Assembly (NCBI RefSeq): GCF_000332315.1
Contig: NZ_KB235939.1
Location: forward strand, 9,018 to 41,193
Length of the DNA stretch: 32,176 nucleotides
Reading direction: 5' to 3'
Origin: Prochlorothrix hollandica PCC 9006 = CALU 1027
Lineage (GTDB): Bacteria; Cyanobacteriota; Cyanobacteriia; Prochlorotrichales; Prochlorotrichaceae
Position 1 is the stretch's first letter, and each line of letters begins with the position of its first letter. The notes below the pieces were generated by a model. That model was not told the origin of the DNA, ran no database searches, and saw nothing but the letters and a program-made list of their open reading frames with translations. This document shows positions 7,859-17,043 of the stretch, piece after piece. Both the position numbers and the translations under genes were made by a program.

Positions 7859-10780
7859 ATGTCCCGTCTGCTGCGACCCTCTACCCTTCTCGGCTTGGGC
7901 CTGCTGTGCCTGAGCCTGTTTTCCCTGATCAATGGTAGCTATGCCCTCATGGTGCGTTGGCCCTGGGTGTTGCTGTGGCAGGGGGGCTGGGCCAGCATTG
8001 CCTTGGCCACCTTTTTCTATGGCCGATCGCCCCGCCATGGCTTCCAGTGCCTCGGTTTCGGCGGGGATTGGGCGGTGGGCATCACGGCCTTGGTGGTCTT
8101 GCTCTCCAGTGCCTTGGCGGTGCAGGTGCCCCCCACCCTGAGCTATTTGGTGAACCTGAGTGGCTATGGTCTCGCCCTCTATGGTGTGGTCAACTGGCTC
8201 AGCGATCGCCCGGACTCTCCCCGGACCTCTGCCCCAGTCCCCTTGCCCCTGGGCATCTCTGTGGGTCTCAAGGTTTACCGTCTCCCTGCCCAGTCCAGCA
8301 GCGATCGCCGGTGGCACCTGATCCAAGCCATGGGACTGGTGGGGCTGGGATCGACCATCGTCGGCTGGGGAGCGTGGGCCATGGCCCAGGCCCGTTTAGC
8401 CGAACCCATCAACCCCTTTCCCCTGGGGGATCCGGATTTTGTCGCCGGGTACTTACTGCTGTTGTTGCCCCTGTGGGGGCTGTTAAGTTGGGGTAGCCAG
8501 GGTTGGGGGCGATCGGCCTGGGCAGCGGTGGTCGGGCTAGGGGCAGGGTTGCTCTATACCACCGGGTCTGGGGTGGGGGCTGTGGGTCTGGGGGGGCTGG
8601 TGTTGGCCCTCACGGTGGGGGGGCTGTCCCTGGGCCGGGGTTCGGGCCATGGCGACGATCGCGCTGATTTATCGCCGTCGCCGTCTAAGGGGCGTTCCCT
8701 GCCCTCCGGTTTCCTACCCCCTTGGGGCTGGGGTTTTGTGGCCCTGGCTGTATGGGCGGTGGCCCTTGTCAACCATCCCCGCTGGCCCGGTTGGAACCAG
8801 TGGCAGACCCTGCAACGGGATCCCTGGAATCTGGCTACGGGGGTTAATGTCATGGGGGCTTATCCCTGGTGGGGCATTGGCTTGGGCAATACCGCTAAGG
8901 TGTTTGATGCCTATCGGCCTGGGGTGGCCACGGTGTCTAGCTTCCGGGAGGTGGGGTTTAGCAGTACCCCCCTGCAACTGGGGGTGGAGTTGGGAGTCTT
9001 GGGGCTGGGGTTATACCTGGGTTGGATTATTTTCGTTGCTGTCCTCTGGGGACGGGTGGAAGTGGGGCTGGACCAAGCCTTAGGGCTAGCCTTAGAGTCC
9101 GCAGGATCCCAGACGCTTAGCTCCCCCGCCCTGGAGCCTGGATTGCAGAGAGCCGTCATTCGCCGCGATCGCCTCATCAGTCGGGGCTGTGGGGCTAGCC
9201 TCCTGGCCTATGGCTGTGGCAGTTTGTTGGATTTTCAACTGGAGAATATTCCCATTGCCTTAACTCTGGTGTTGCTGTTGGCGGTGCTGTTGAGTGTGGG
9301 GCAAACCTATGGGGGGGCGATCGCCGTGGACCCCTTGCCCCTCCAGCAACGCCTGCAAGCCTTACCCCTGGTGCTGTTGGCCCTCTGGATCGGCCTGTGG
9401 ATTCCCACCGATGGAGCCATGGCCTTGGCCCGATCGGGCATGGGGGCGTTGGAGCGGGGGGATCTGGCTGGGTTCTACGATCGCTGGGCTGCGGCTGCCG
9501 ATCGGGTGCCCTGGGATCCCTACTATGACTTTCAAATCGGAGCGCAACTGAGCCAGGGGGTAGAGCGGCTCAATGCCCAGGGGCTACCCCAAGATCTTCC
9601 CGGCGAGGCCAGCGCTGTCGATCAAGCCCGCCAATTTCGGGAGGATTTACTGCGCAAGGCCCGTCGCCATTTGCAATATGCGGTGCAGTCCAGTCCTGCC
9701 GATGATCTGTTTAACCGTTACTTGGGGTTTTTCCTGGCTGATGTTGATCCGGCAGCGGCGATCGCTCCCCTAGTTCGATCGGCCCAATTAAGTCCCCGCC
9801 ACCCCTACACCCATGGGTTGATGGCTATGGCCCAGGGCTATCTCCTGCCCCCGCCCCCCGCTGCCGAGGCAGACCCAGACGCAAATCCCGATTCAGCTCC
9901 AGACGAAACCCCAGACCCAGCTTCAGCCCCAGCTTCAACCCCAGAAAACCCGACCCTGAACCCAGATCCAGCGGTAACCGCCCAGCAGTCCGCCATTATT
10001 CAAGCCCTAGCCCTAGAGGGGTTTGTCAATCCCCTGTTTTTGTTTAATGATCCCGCCCAGTTGCCGGATCTCCAAGACCTCTGGACCCCAGGCTTGGGGG
10101 CAGCGGTGCAACTCTACGATCGCGCCCTAGGCCAACTGTTGGCCACCAGTCCTGACTACGGGGCAATCCTCCAAAACCGGATCCTCCTGGGCTGGTGGTT
10201 CGCCCAACAAACCCAACAACCCTACAACTGGTCAGCCCTCAGGCCGGAGGATCTGGCGGGCTTGAATCCCAGGGTGCAGGCGATCGCCGCTTTGGATCAA
10301 AACCAACCCGCCGCTGCCCTAGACCGTCTCCAAGGGGATCCCTCCCCGGCTGCCGCCCTCCTGCGGGCCTGGATCGCCCCGGAACGCTTCCTCCCCGCCC
10401 TGTTCAGCGATCAACCCCTACCCCCGGCCCTGGCTTCTCGCCTGGAAACCTTGGCCCAAACCATCGCAGATCAGCGCAGTTTTGCTCCCTGGCTCCTGGG
10501 TCTCCAGGGGGAAACCCGCCTCAGTAGCCAAGGCATTGGTTTCCTGTTCTATCGCAACACCAACGGACCCGACGCGGTGCAACTCCCGGCCACGTTTCCT
10601 GTCAATGTCTTGGTGCAAAATCTAAGCTTGTTGGCTGAAGTGGGGGAAAGTGCGGCCTGCGATCGCGTCCTCCAGGAAGCCCAACAGCAACTGTGGCAAA
10701 CCTGGCAAACCGTAGGCAACCAACCCCAGAGTGCAACCCAGAACAAAAAGGGCGATCGCCATGGCGATCGCCCCCTCTAA
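7859..10780 (+). CDS. O-antigen ligase (Wzy/WaaL)-like polytopic membrane protein with long soluble C-terminus
   Basis: The protein is 973 residues. About residues 1-530 contain roughly ten to twelve hydrophobic segments. A YPWWGIGLGNTAKVF segment (about 335-350) is followed by a membrane helix beginning GVELGVLGLGLYLGW. This is the usual P-x-x-G-x-G-x-G-N/F ... E-x-G-x-x-G arrangement of the Wzy_C/O-antigen ligase superfamily. These proteins polymerise or transfer glycans on lipid carriers at the periplasmic face. The C-terminal ~440 residues are soluble, with helical TPR-like sequence and a Pro/Ala/Asp/Glu-rich linker (about 663-704). No polysaccharide genes lie next to it, so the substrate is unknown. 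ATG 7859 begins an uninterrupted frame; there is no clear Shine-Dalgarno. The last codons lie in a 24-bp palindrome. Confidence 0.8.
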   Translation: MSRLLRPSTLLGLGLLCLSLFSLINGSYALMVRWPWVLLWQGGWASIALATFFYGRSPRHGFQCLGFGGDWAVGITALVVLLSSALAVQVPPTLSYLVNLSGYGLALYGVVNWLSDRPDSPRTSAPVPLPLGISVGLKVYRLPAQSSSDRRWHLIQAMGLVGLGSTIVGWGAWAMAQARLAEPINPFPLGDPDFVAGYLLLLLPLWGLLSWGSQGWGRSAWAAVVGLGAGLLYTTGSGVGAVGLGGLVLALTVGGLSLGRGSGHGDDRADLSPSPSKGRSLPSGFLPPWGWGFVALAVWAVALVNHPRWPGWNQWQTLQRDPWNLATGVNVMGAYPWWGIGLGNTAKVFDAYRPGVATVSSFREVGFSSTPLQLGVELGVLGLGLYLGWIIFVAVLWGRVEVGLDQALGLALESAGSQTLSSPALEPGLQRAVIRRDRLISRGCGASLLAYGCGSLLDFQLENIPIALTLVLLLAVLLSVGQTYGGAIAVDPLPLQQRLQALPLVLLALWIGLWIPTDGAMALARSGMGALERGDLAGFYDRWAAAADRVPWDPYYDFQIGAQLSQGVERLNAQGLPQDLPGEASAVDQARQFREDLLRKARRHLQYAVQSSPADDLFNRYLGFFLADVDPAAAIAPLVRSAQLSPRHPYTHGLMAMAQGYLLPPPPAAEADPDANPDSAPDETPDPASAPASTPENPTLNPDPAVTAQQSAIIQALALEGFVNPLFLFNDPAQLPDLQDLWTPGLGAAVQLYDRALGQLLATSPDYGAILQNRILLGWWFAQQTQQPYNWSALRPEDLAGLNPRVQAIAALDQNQPAAALDRLQGDPSPAAALLRAWIAPERFLPALFSDQPLPPALASRLETLAQTIADQRSFAPWLLGLQGETRLSSQGIGFLFYRNTNGPDAVQLPATFPVNVLVQNLSLLAEVGESAACDRVLQEAQQQLWQTWQTVGNQPQSATQNKKGDRHGDRPL
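10750..10773. repeat. Perfect 24-bp palindrome of two HIP1-type sites
   Basis: GGGCGATCGCC joined to ATGGCGATCGCCC makes a perfect 24-bp palindrome with two GCGATCGC octamers. It covers the last codons of the membrane-protein gene. As RNA it would form a strong hairpin but lacks a downstream T tract. Confidence 0.85.
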
Positions 10781-10935
10781 AGCAGTAGTCAATCAAACAC
10801 AAGTAACGTCAAGTCTAATCCGGTGAAGTTGAGCCGCATTCCTCAGAACTTGGCTCCGGTATACCCCACTTCACCCTAGAGAGACGGGCTTAATCCCAGA
10901 CCTGGAGGACTAAACCCGTGGCGGCAATGGGGAAC

Positions 10936-11211
10936 CTAGCCCCCTGCAACGGCGGGAACAATGCTAACCTCGTCCCCATCGGCCAACGTCGTGGCCATAC
11001 CCTCTAAAAAGCGAATATCTTCGCTATTAACATAGAAATTGAGGAACCGACGCAGTTCACCCGTTTCGCTACACAACCGGTTTTTAATGCCGGGACAGGT
11101 CTGTTCCATGGCATCCACCAACGCCTTGATATCGCCCGCCTGGAGTTCCAGGGTGGCTTGGTCGTTGGTGAGCTTTTGGAGGGGGGTGGGAATAAGAACA
11201 GTAACAGCCAT
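10936..11211 (-). CDS. MoaD/ThiS-family ubiquitin-like sulfur carrier
   Basis: I chose ATG 11211, giving 91 residues that begin [18 protein letters not shown]. The open frame extends further upstream, but that part has no family resemblance and covers likely untranslated sequence. The small beta-grasp protein ends in [10 protein letters not shown]; the terminal Gly-Gly is the adenylation and thiocarboxylation site of MoaD, ThiS and CysO. The motif [14 protein letters not shown] is conserved in the family. Its neighbour is threonine synthase on the same strand, 188 bp upstream. This pairing suggests a role in sulfur transfer to an amino acid precursor, as with CysO, more than molybdopterin synthesis, but that is inference. 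No moaE or thiG lies nearby. Confidence 0.88.
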   Translation of the reverse strand: MAVTVLIPTPLQKLTNDQATLELQAGDIKALVDAMEQTCPGIKNRLCSETGELRRFLNFYVNSEDIRFLEGMATTLADGDEVSIVPAVAGG

Positions 11212-11290
11212 GGTGATAAGGAAATTGCAGTAAATAATTGCTAGGGAATCATTGCAGCAAACTGCTGTCAAAATCGACAACTTAAAAGGA

Positions 11291-11359
11291 GGGGCAGGTT
11301 GCACTTGCCCCCTTGACCCAGAGACGATTCACTTGGAGGGGCAGGTTGTACCTGCCCTC
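11291..11359 (-). terminator. Pair of GGGGCAGGT hairpins between threonine synthase and the sulfur carrier
   Basis: Two direct repeats, each a dyad (GGGGCAGGT-TGC-ACTTGCCCC at 11291-11311; GAGGGGCAGGT-TGT-ACCTGCCCTC at 11336-11359). On the minus strand the distal hairpin is followed by TCCTTTT, a weak terminator or attenuator signal. It could reduce read-through from thrC into the carrier gene. Confidence 0.45.
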
Positions 11360-11399
11360 TTCCCTGACCGCTTCGGGCCTTAAACCAAGATTTTAAGCC

Positions 11400-12716
11400 T
11401 TAAACCAAGACTTGCTGCCACTCCAGGCGATCGAGGGTGCGGGCACGCTCCATGGCCTGCTCAAAGCTCTCCAACTTCGGCTCAATGGTGAGGGGTTCGC
11501 CCACATAGCCTTGGATGGCTTCCTGGGTTTTGAGACCATTGCCGGTGATGTAGACCACCGTGGTTTCATCGGAGCCAATCTTGCCCGCTTCCACCAACTT
11601 TTTCAGCACGGCCACCGTGGTCCCGCCTGCGGTTTCCGTGAAAATGCCCTCGGTTTCCGCCAGCAGCTTGATCCCTTCAATGATTTCGGCATCGGTCACC
11701 GACTCAATGTTGCCATTGGTTTTGCGGGCCAGATCCAAGGCGTAAACCCCATCGGCAGGGTTGCCAATGGCGATCGACTTCGCAATGGTGTTGGGCTTAA
11801 CGGGGGTGATGAAGTCCCGATCTTCCCGGAAGGCTTGGGCAATGGGGGAACAACCTTCCGCTTGGGCACCGCTGAACCGCACCGGCTTATCGTCCACCAA
11901 TCCCACCTTGACGAACTCGCTGAATCCCTTATGAATCTTGGTGAACAGGGAGCCAGAAGCCAGGGGAGCCACCACATGATCCGGCAGTTCCCAACCCAGT
12001 TGCTCTGCCACTTCATAGCCCAGGGTCTTGGACCCTTCGGAGTAGTAGGGGCGCAGGTTGATGTTGACGAAACCCCAGCCGTGGGTGTTGGCCACTTCAG
12101 AACAGAGGCGGTTCACTTGGTCATAGTTGCCTTTGACCGCCATCACCGTGGGGCTATAGATGACGGTGCCCAGGACTTTCCCGGCTTCCAGATCGGCGGG
12201 AATAAACACACAGCAGTCGAGACCGGCATGGGCCGCGATCGCCGCTGTGGAGTTGGCCAGGTTACCGGTGCTGGCGCAGGACACCGTGGTAAAGCCCAAT
12301 TCGCGGGCACGGCTCAGGGCCACGGACACCACCCGATCCTTGAAGCTCAAGGTGGGCATATTGACGGCATCGTTTTTGATATAAAGCTTTTTCAGACCCA
12401 GGCGACGGGCGAGGCGATTGGCCTGGACGAGGGGGGTCATGCCGGTGCCCACATCAATATAGTTATCGGTGGCCACGGGCAGAAAGGCACGGTAGCGCCA
12501 GATGGAATGGGGACCGGCGGCGATGGTTTCCCGGCTCACCTGTTGGCGGATGGCCTCGTAGTCATAGACCACTTCCAGGGGACCAAAACAAAACTCACAG
12601 ACATGAACCGCTTTGGGTTCGTAGTTTTCGCCGCACTCTTTACACCGCAGAGCTGTGAAGGTGGCGCGGGCGGTGTTGGCTTGGAGTTGGGCTTCGAGGG
12701 TGGTGGTTAAGGTCAT
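11400..12716 (-). CDS. thrC: Threonine synthase
   Basis: The protein is 438 residues and PLP-dependent. It converts O-phospho-L-homoserine to L-threonine in the cytoplasm, the last step of threonine biosynthesis. The PLP lysine is Lys126 in MPTLSFKDRVVSVAL. The glycine-rich phosphate loop is seen as SCASTGNLANS, and a late TAGGTTVAVL and VVYITGNGLKT follow. A four-cysteine zinc-ribbon-like N-terminus (Cys25, Cys28, Cys40, Cys43) precedes the catalytic domain, as in the long cyanobacterial and archaeal-type enzymes. The final 13 bases (CCTTAAACCAAGA) are duplicated just beyond the stop (11378-11390). The gene is followed on the same strand by the MoaD/ThiS-like carrier. Confidence 0.96.
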   Translation of the reverse strand: MTLTTTLEAQLQANTARATFTALRCKECGENYEPKAVHVCEFCFGPLEVVYDYEAIRQQVSRETIAAGPHSIWRYRAFLPVATDNYIDVGTGMTPLVQANRLARRLGLKKLYIKNDAVNMPTLSFKDRVVSVALSRARELGFTTVSCASTGNLANSTAAIAAHAGLDCCVFIPADLEAGKVLGTVIYSPTVMAVKGNYDQVNRLCSEVANTHGWGFVNINLRPYYSEGSKTLGYEVAEQLGWELPDHVVAPLASGSLFTKIHKGFSEFVKVGLVDDKPVRFSGAQAEGCSPIAQAFREDRDFITPVKPNTIAKSIAIGNPADGVYALDLARKTNGNIESVTDAEIIEGIKLLAETEGIFTETAGGTTVAVLKKLVEAGKIGSDETTVVYITGNGLKTQEAIQGYVGEPLTIEPKLESFEQAMERARTLDRLEWQQVLV

Positions 12717-13316
12717 GGGGTGGGTTCTCTACGTGAGGGTCTCTAGTGGATTTGGTTACGTTAAAGGGGGTGTGTACGACGGCTAGCCCTGCCCTGGGGT
12801 GGGACTGCTGTTTTTGGTGTACGACTACTGTTTTGACTGTTGTTATGACTGCGGTGGGTGGGTGAAGGTTAGGCGGGCTGGGCGATGCAGCCGCTGCCCC
12901 TGTGGCCTTTCCCACTTGAGAATGGATAGTAACACAGGGGTTTAACAGCGTCAAACAATCCCGATAAAAAAAGTCGGGATTTAATTATCAAGATTTTAAC
13001 GAGATTTTAGGTAAATTAAATGATTTAGACTGGAACGCCATGGAGATCCATGCCATTAATCCCCCTTGGGAGCTGATATTTTAGGGCTGATGGGGTGGGG
13101 TTTGTGTTGTGGATCCGATGGGGAGAGACACGGATCCTACTAACTTTGTTTTGACGAACCTGTATACTTTGCTGGGTTTGCAACCGGTCTTGCTGGGTTT
13201 GCAACCGGGTTTGCTGGGTTTGCAACCGGGCTTGCTGGGTTTGCAACCGGGTTGACCCTGCCCCTGGAATCCTTCGCCTTGAGTCCTTCGCCTTGAGTCC
13301 TTCACTATCACCTTAC
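12717..13316. other. Divergent intergenic region between threonine synthase and the NanE-like gene
   Basis: No gene is visible. The AT-rich stretch 12950-13030 is the likely promoter zone. It includes a hairpin, AATCCCGA-loop-TCGGGATT (12957-12981). A 21-bp tandem array lies at 13169-13252 and a partly duplicated CCTTCGCCTTGAGT at about 13271-13298. Confidence 0.6.
13169..13252. repeat. Tandem array, 21 bp x 4 (TTGCTGGGTTTGCAACCGGGT)
   Basis: Four consecutive 21-bp units differ only in the last bases. Each unit contains the small dyad GGTTTGCAACC. The array ends 64 bp before the NanE start codon. Confidence 0.92.
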
Positions 13317-14012
13317 ATGTCAAACTCCGATACCATGGACCGCCTGCGGTCTGGTTTGATCGTCTCCTGCCAAGCCCCTGCCACCTCCCCTCTCCATGAT
13401 CCGGCGGTGATTACCGCGATCGCCCAAGCCTGCGTCAATCAAGGAGCCGTGGGTCTGCGTCTGGATACCCCAGCCCATATTCGCGCGGTGCGCCAAGCCC
13501 TGCCCCAGATCCCCATTATTGGTCTCTGGAAACAAACCCTGCCCGGTTCCAGTGTCTACATCACGCCCCAGTTTTGCCATGCGGAAGCGGTGGCGGCGGC
13601 GGGGGCCGATATCGTTGCGGTGGATTGCACTTTGCGCGATCGCCCCGGTGGGGAAAGGGTGGAGGAGATTATGGCCCGGATCCAAAGCCAATTGGGGAAA
13701 TGGGTGATGGCGGATGTGGACACCCTGGAGGCGGCGGTGTTGGCGGATGCGGCGGGGGCTGACTACATTGGCACGACGCTGTTTGGCTATACGGAGGCGA
13801 CTGCGGGGCTGCAACCCCCCGGTTTTGAGTTATTGCGGCAAATCATTGCCCAAACGAACCGACCGGCCATCTGTGAGGGGGGGATCTCGTCTCCCTCTAT
13901 GGCGCGGCGATCGTTGGGGCTGGGAGCGTTTGCGGTGGTGGTGGGTACGGCCATTACGGGCATTGATGCCCAAGTGCAAGCCTACAGCCAAGCCATTCGC
14001 CATCCCGCTTAA
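13317..14012 (+). CDS. nanE: N-acetylmannosamine-6-phosphate 2-epimerase-like (NanE) TIM-barrel protein
   Basis: The ATG 13317 start gives 231 residues; an in-frame TTG at 13293 lies in repeat sequence and is less likely. NanE interconverts ManNAc-6-P and GlcNAc-6-P in sialic-acid or amino-sugar metabolism. Family landmarks are GLIVSCQAPATSPLHDP (13-29), IPIIGLWKQ with Lys72, GADIVAVDCTLRDRP, GADYIGTTLFGYT, AICEGGISSP with Glu187, and GAFAVVVGTAITG. Lys and Glu at these positions match the catalytic pair known in the family. No sialate lyase or kinase gene is adjacent, so in this organism it may serve general amino-sugar recycling. Confidence 0.93.
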   Translation: MSNSDTMDRLRSGLIVSCQAPATSPLHDPAVITAIAQACVNQGAVGLRLDTPAHIRAVRQALPQIPIIGLWKQTLPGSSVYITPQFCHAEAVAAAGADIVAVDCTLRDRPGGERVEEIMARIQSQLGKWVMADVDTLEAAVLADAAGADYIGTTLFGYTEATAGLQPPGFELLRQIIAQTNRPAICEGGISSPSMARRSLGLGAFAVVVGTAITGIDAQVQAYSQAIRHPA

Positions 14013-14206
14013 GACCCAGGGCGGACACGACAGCAGCGCCCCTATACAGCAGCGCCCCTATGTTGACTGTCACCTCTTCTCTCAAGGTTCAACAACGACC
14101 GATTCTGGACTTCCTCACGGACGCTTGCTGTGCCCATCGCTACCACCTCGCTCCTCCTTCTCGTCTTCCTCCCGCTGAGTCCTAAGACCCTAGCCGGAAA
14201 CCCCAT

Positions 14207-14233
14207 GATTTCGTAACCCCCTGAATAGTTACC
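14207..14233. repeat. Right end of a GGTAAC-type element
   Basis: CCCCCTGAATAGTTACC matches the right terminus of the complete element at 18241-18376. No matching left end is recognisable. Confidence 0.6.
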
Positions 14234-14253
14234 TCCGTCGGTTTGGGAGTGAT

Positions 14254-14279
14254 GGTGCGTTTGCTTGTCGCAACGCACC
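14254..14279. repeat. GGTGCGTTTGC hairpin repeat, copy 1
   Basis: GGTGCGTTTGC-TTGTC-GCAACGCACC, flanked by GGGAGTGAT and CTAC. It is nearly identical to copies at 14428-14453 and 19195-19220. Confidence 0.85.
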
Positions 14280-14427
14280 CTACAAAACTGGGTTATCTAG
14301 ATTTGATGATGTGATGTTGCAGATCCGGTTGCTTGGCAGTGTGAATAGGGTTATGGTTGGGGTCTATCTAGAAGAATAAATCTTAAAAGAGGTTGTCTAT
14401 CTCCATGAAGCCTTCAATGGGAGTGAT

Positions 14428-14453
14428 GGTGCGTTTGCTTGCCGCAACGCACC
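14428..14453. repeat. GGTGCGTTTGC hairpin repeat, copy 2
   Basis: Same hairpin with one loop change (CTTGCC), again flanked by GGGAGTGAT and CTACAAAAC. The two copies are 174 bp apart in direct orientation. Confidence 0.85.
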
Positions 14454-14471
14454 CTACAAAACTTAGATCGG

Positions 14472-14576
14472 GTGTCTGAAGTTTCGGAGTCGGTTCAGCG
14501 CGATCTATTGGCGGCAGCGTTGGAGGCAGATGTGGTGTTGAATCCTTTCCGGGATATTGCAGATCCAGTTATTTAG
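14472..14576 (+). pseudogene. Short coding remnant (C-terminal fragment, unknown family)
   Basis: From GTG 14472 a 34-codon frame reads SVQRDLLAAALEADVVLNPF then RDIADPVI and stops at 14576. It looks like the C-terminus of a small protein, perhaps an antitoxin-like one. A second, more damaged version of its end (DVADPVAWQCE then stop) is readable at 14314-14349. I do not recognise the family. Confidence 0.3.
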
Positions 14577-14587
14577 CAGCGTGAAAG

Positions 14588-15112
14588 ATGAATATTGTAC
14601 ACTTGGTTGGCTATGCAGCCCACAATCCAGATATTCGCTACTTTAACAATAATAAAACTCTTTGTAAGCTTTCTATACTTGTAGAGTCTATTGGTCCTAA
14701 CGATGAAGTCCTTACTGAGTCAATAGATTTAGAGATGTGGAATAAGACTGCTCAAATAGTAGCCAAGTATGTACCAAAAGGACGCTTATTTGGAGTTACT
14801 GGATCCCTTAAGATCTCTAAATGGATAGATCGATCAATAGGTAAGCTTCGAGTTCAGCCAGTAGTTTATGTAAGTTGGATTTATTTAATCGGCCACAAGG
14901 CGGTAAATAAGCCAGTCTCTATTCTCGATGAATCCGACGCAGAGGATCATGATGACTATGACTATGACTATGACTATGACTATGGCTATGAAGAATATTT
15001 TGATCAAGAACCTGATCTTCAGCATGAAGAATCTGATACTTTTGTAGATTACGGATATTTAGCTGATGTGAATAACCCATATGACTACTTTCATAGTCTT
15101 GGAGACTTCTAG
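14588..15112 (+). CDS. SSB-like single-stranded DNA-binding protein (accessory paralogue)
   Basis: The protein is 174 residues. Residues 1-105 form an SSB-type OB fold: VHLVGYAAHNPDIRYF, CKLSILVES, LEMWNKTAQIVAKYVPKG, FGVTGSLKISKW and PVVYVSWIYLIG align with cyanobacterial Ssb. The tail (about 110-174) is very acidic and contains DYDYDYDYDYGY, encoded by a GACTAT hexamer array. It ends LGDF instead of the DDIPF-like tip that recruits replication proteins, though a terminal D-F remains. The sequence is markedly AT-rich compared with the flanking NanE gene, so it is probably acquired and not the housekeeping ssb. The OLD-type ATPase gene begins 44 bp downstream on the same strand, which suggests a shared transcript. 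Confidence 0.85.
   Translation: MNIVHLVGYAAHNPDIRYFNNNKTLCKLSILVESIGPNDEVLTESIDLEMWNKTAQIVAKYVPKGRLFGVTGSLKISKWIDRSIGKLRVQPVVYVSWIYLIGHKAVNKPVSILDESDAEDHDDYDYDYDYDYGYEEYFDQEPDLQHEESDTFVDYGYLADVNNPYDYFHSLGDF
14954..14989. repeat. In-frame hexamer array GACTAT x 5 plus GGCTAT
   Basis: Encodes the Asp-Tyr repeats in the acidic tail of the SSB-like protein; likely variable by slippage without losing frame. Confidence 0.9.
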
Positions 15113-15696
15113 TCTAGTCTACATCTCAAACTAAACGTTCAAGTGAGGAAAATTCCATGAAACTATCGAAACTTCGCATTAAAAACTTTCGTGCAATTGG
15201 TCCGGGCAACGAGGAAAAAGGTATAGAAATCAATATGATGAGTAGTGATATCATATTTATTCTGGGTAAAAATAATGCGGGAAAATCTTCTATCTTAAAT
15301 GCATATGATGCTTTCATTAATAACCTTACGATGCAAGAGAATGATTTCTATGGTAAGAATCTGAAGTTACAAATCGAGATTGAAATAGAGCTTGAAGCGG
15401 ATTCTGATGAAGAGAGACAACTAGGCTTCTTTGACCAAAATGGGATAACTTCTATCAGGAAAATATGGGTATGGAAGACTGATCCTGATAACTGTAGTGA
15501 AATATCTACTTTCATTCTTTTTGCTGGAGACTGGCGAAAAGTAGACGAAAAGAAAGACAATGACTTGAAAAGACTACAGAAAGAATTCCCCGAAACTATT
15601 TGGATACGAGGAATGACAACATCGCAGGAAACCGTAAACAATTTAAAAAAACTTGTTCAAAAAGTTGTGCTTCAATCTTTGAAAGATAAACAAGAA

Positions 15697-15706
15697 TACT
15701 TTGAGG
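15697..15706. repeat. Target-site duplication of the ISAs1 element (left)
   Basis: TACTTTGAGG is present immediately left of the IS and again at 17034-17043. Confidence 0.95.
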
Positions 15707-17033
15707 CAGGGTAAGCGCAAGAAAAGAGAGGCTGTAATATGCTAGGGATCTCCCCTGTCCCTCTCTCGCGGAAGAGTTCCATGGCTAAAGGCTTTACATC
15801 CACCGTAGATTCCTCGACACCGAAAGCAAAGGGTTCCTTGCCCCCTGCCCTTGATGCAGAATCGATTCAACAGCAGTGGCAGGAACACTTTGCGGGACTC
15901 CAAGACCCTCGGGGTCGTAAAGGAGTGGAGCATCCCTTTCTGAGCATCGTAATGATTGCGATTTTAGCGGTGATTGGGGGAGCCAGCGGCTGGGAAGACA
16001 TTGAAACCTACGCTGAAAGCCATGCAGCGTGGCTTAGCAGCCTGTTATCGTTACCGAACGGAGTTCCCAAAGCCGATACCTACCGTCGGTTGTTCGAGCG
16101 GATGAACCCCGATGCCCTAGAGCGTTGTTTTCTAAGCTGGGTGCAGCAGATTGTTGAGATCAGTGGTGCCCAGGTAATTCCGATTGATGGGAAGACGATC
16201 AAAGGCTCCTATGACCGCAATGCCAAGCAATCCGCACTCCATGTGGTGAGTGCCTGGTCGAGCGAGCACCGGTTGCTCTTGGGTCAAGTGAAGGTGGCCC
16301 GCAAGAGTAATGAGATCACAGCCATTCCAGCCTTACTGAAACTCTTGGATATCAGCGGCTGCATTATTACGCTAGATGCCATGGGAACCCAGAAGGAGAT
16401 TGCCCGAGAAATCATCGGGTACAAGGCGGATTATGTCTTGTGTCTTAAAGCCAATCACCCCACTCTGGCCGCAGAGGTCAAAGCCTGGTTTGAGCAGGCT
16501 GAAGCCGCCAACTTTACAGGAATTGAGCACAGTTATGAGCAACGAGTAGAATCGGGGCATCATCGACGGGAGCATCGGCAGGTGTGGGCTGTTCCCGTCG
16601 CAGTGATGGGCACTCTCCACCAGATCGACCAATGGGAGGGTCTCAACACCATCGTCATGGTCAAGCGGGTTCGTACCCTGTGGAACAAGACGACCCAGCA
16701 AGTCAGTTTCTATCTGACTTCACTGCCCTGTGATGCAGCCCAGATTGGGCGGGCCATTCGTACCCACTGGGGCATTGAGAATCAACTGCACTGGGTTCTT
16801 GATGTCACCTGGGGCGAGGATCGCTCCCGCATTCGGCGCGGCCATGGGGGGGAGAATATGGCCCTATTGCGGCGCTTAGCCATCAGTCTGCTCAATCAAG
16901 AAACCTCCCGCAAGCGCAGCCTCAAGCAGAAGGCGAAGCGGGCTGCAATGTGTCCTGACTACATGCTGACGGTCTTGGCGGCAGGCCTCCCTGCATAGCA
17001 CATTCTCTCCATATTTTTCTTGCGCTTACCCTG
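15707..17033 (+). mobile_element. Complete ISAs1-family insertion sequence (1327 bp)
   Basis: Perfect 19-bp terminal inverted repeats, CAGGGTAAGCGCAAGAAAA, lie at 15707-15725 and 17015-17033. A 10-bp target duplication (TACTTTGAGG) flanks them. Inside is one intact transposase. The IS is much richer in GC than the gene it interrupts. Perfect ends and an exact duplication point to a recent insertion. Confidence 0.96.
15739..16998 (+). CDS. ISAs1-family DDE transposase
   Basis: The protein is 419 residues from ATG 15739; Met15 is an alternative start. The N-terminal region has HFAGLQDPRGRKGVEHPF, a family hallmark. The catalytic triad is visible as IDGKTIKGS (Asp150), TLDAMGTQKEIA (Asp213) and THWGIENQLHWVLDVTWGED (Glu347). 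No frameshift or premature stop occurs, so the element may still be mobile. It occupies nearly the whole IS between the inverted repeats. Confidence 0.96.
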   Translation: MLGISPVPLSRKSSMAKGFTSTVDSSTPKAKGSLPPALDAESIQQQWQEHFAGLQDPRGRKGVEHPFLSIVMIAILAVIGGASGWEDIETYAESHAAWLSSLLSLPNGVPKADTYRRLFERMNPDALERCFLSWVQQIVEISGAQVIPIDGKTIKGSYDRNAKQSALHVVSAWSSEHRLLLGQVKVARKSNEITAIPALLKLLDISGCIITLDAMGTQKEIAREIIGYKADYVLCLKANHPTLAAEVKAWFEQAEAANFTGIEHSYEQRVESGHHRREHRQVWAVPVAVMGTLHQIDQWEGLNTIVMVKRVRTLWNKTTQQVSFYLTSLPCDAAQIGRAIRTHWGIENQLHWVLDVTWGEDRSRIRRGHGGENMALLRRLAISLLNQETSRKRSLKQKAKRAAMCPDYMLTVLAAGLPA

Positions 17034-17043
17034 TACTTTGAGG
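17034..17043. repeat. Target-site duplication of the ISAs1 element (right)
   Basis: TACTTTGAGG, identical to 15697-15706; the host gene resumes in frame after it. Confidence 0.95.

Larger units (their letters stand above)
14013..14587. other. Intergenic repeat cluster at the left border of the accessory island
   Basis: A tandem CAGCAGCGCCCCTAT(A/G) pair lies at 14031-14062. The right end of a GGTAAC element ends at 14233. Two copies of the GGTGCGTTTGC hairpin (14254-14279, 14428-14453) follow. Two similar segments, GCAGATCC(G/A)GTT... (14319-14346 and 14558-14586), suggest a degraded duplication of the tail of some coding sequence. Confidence 0.65.
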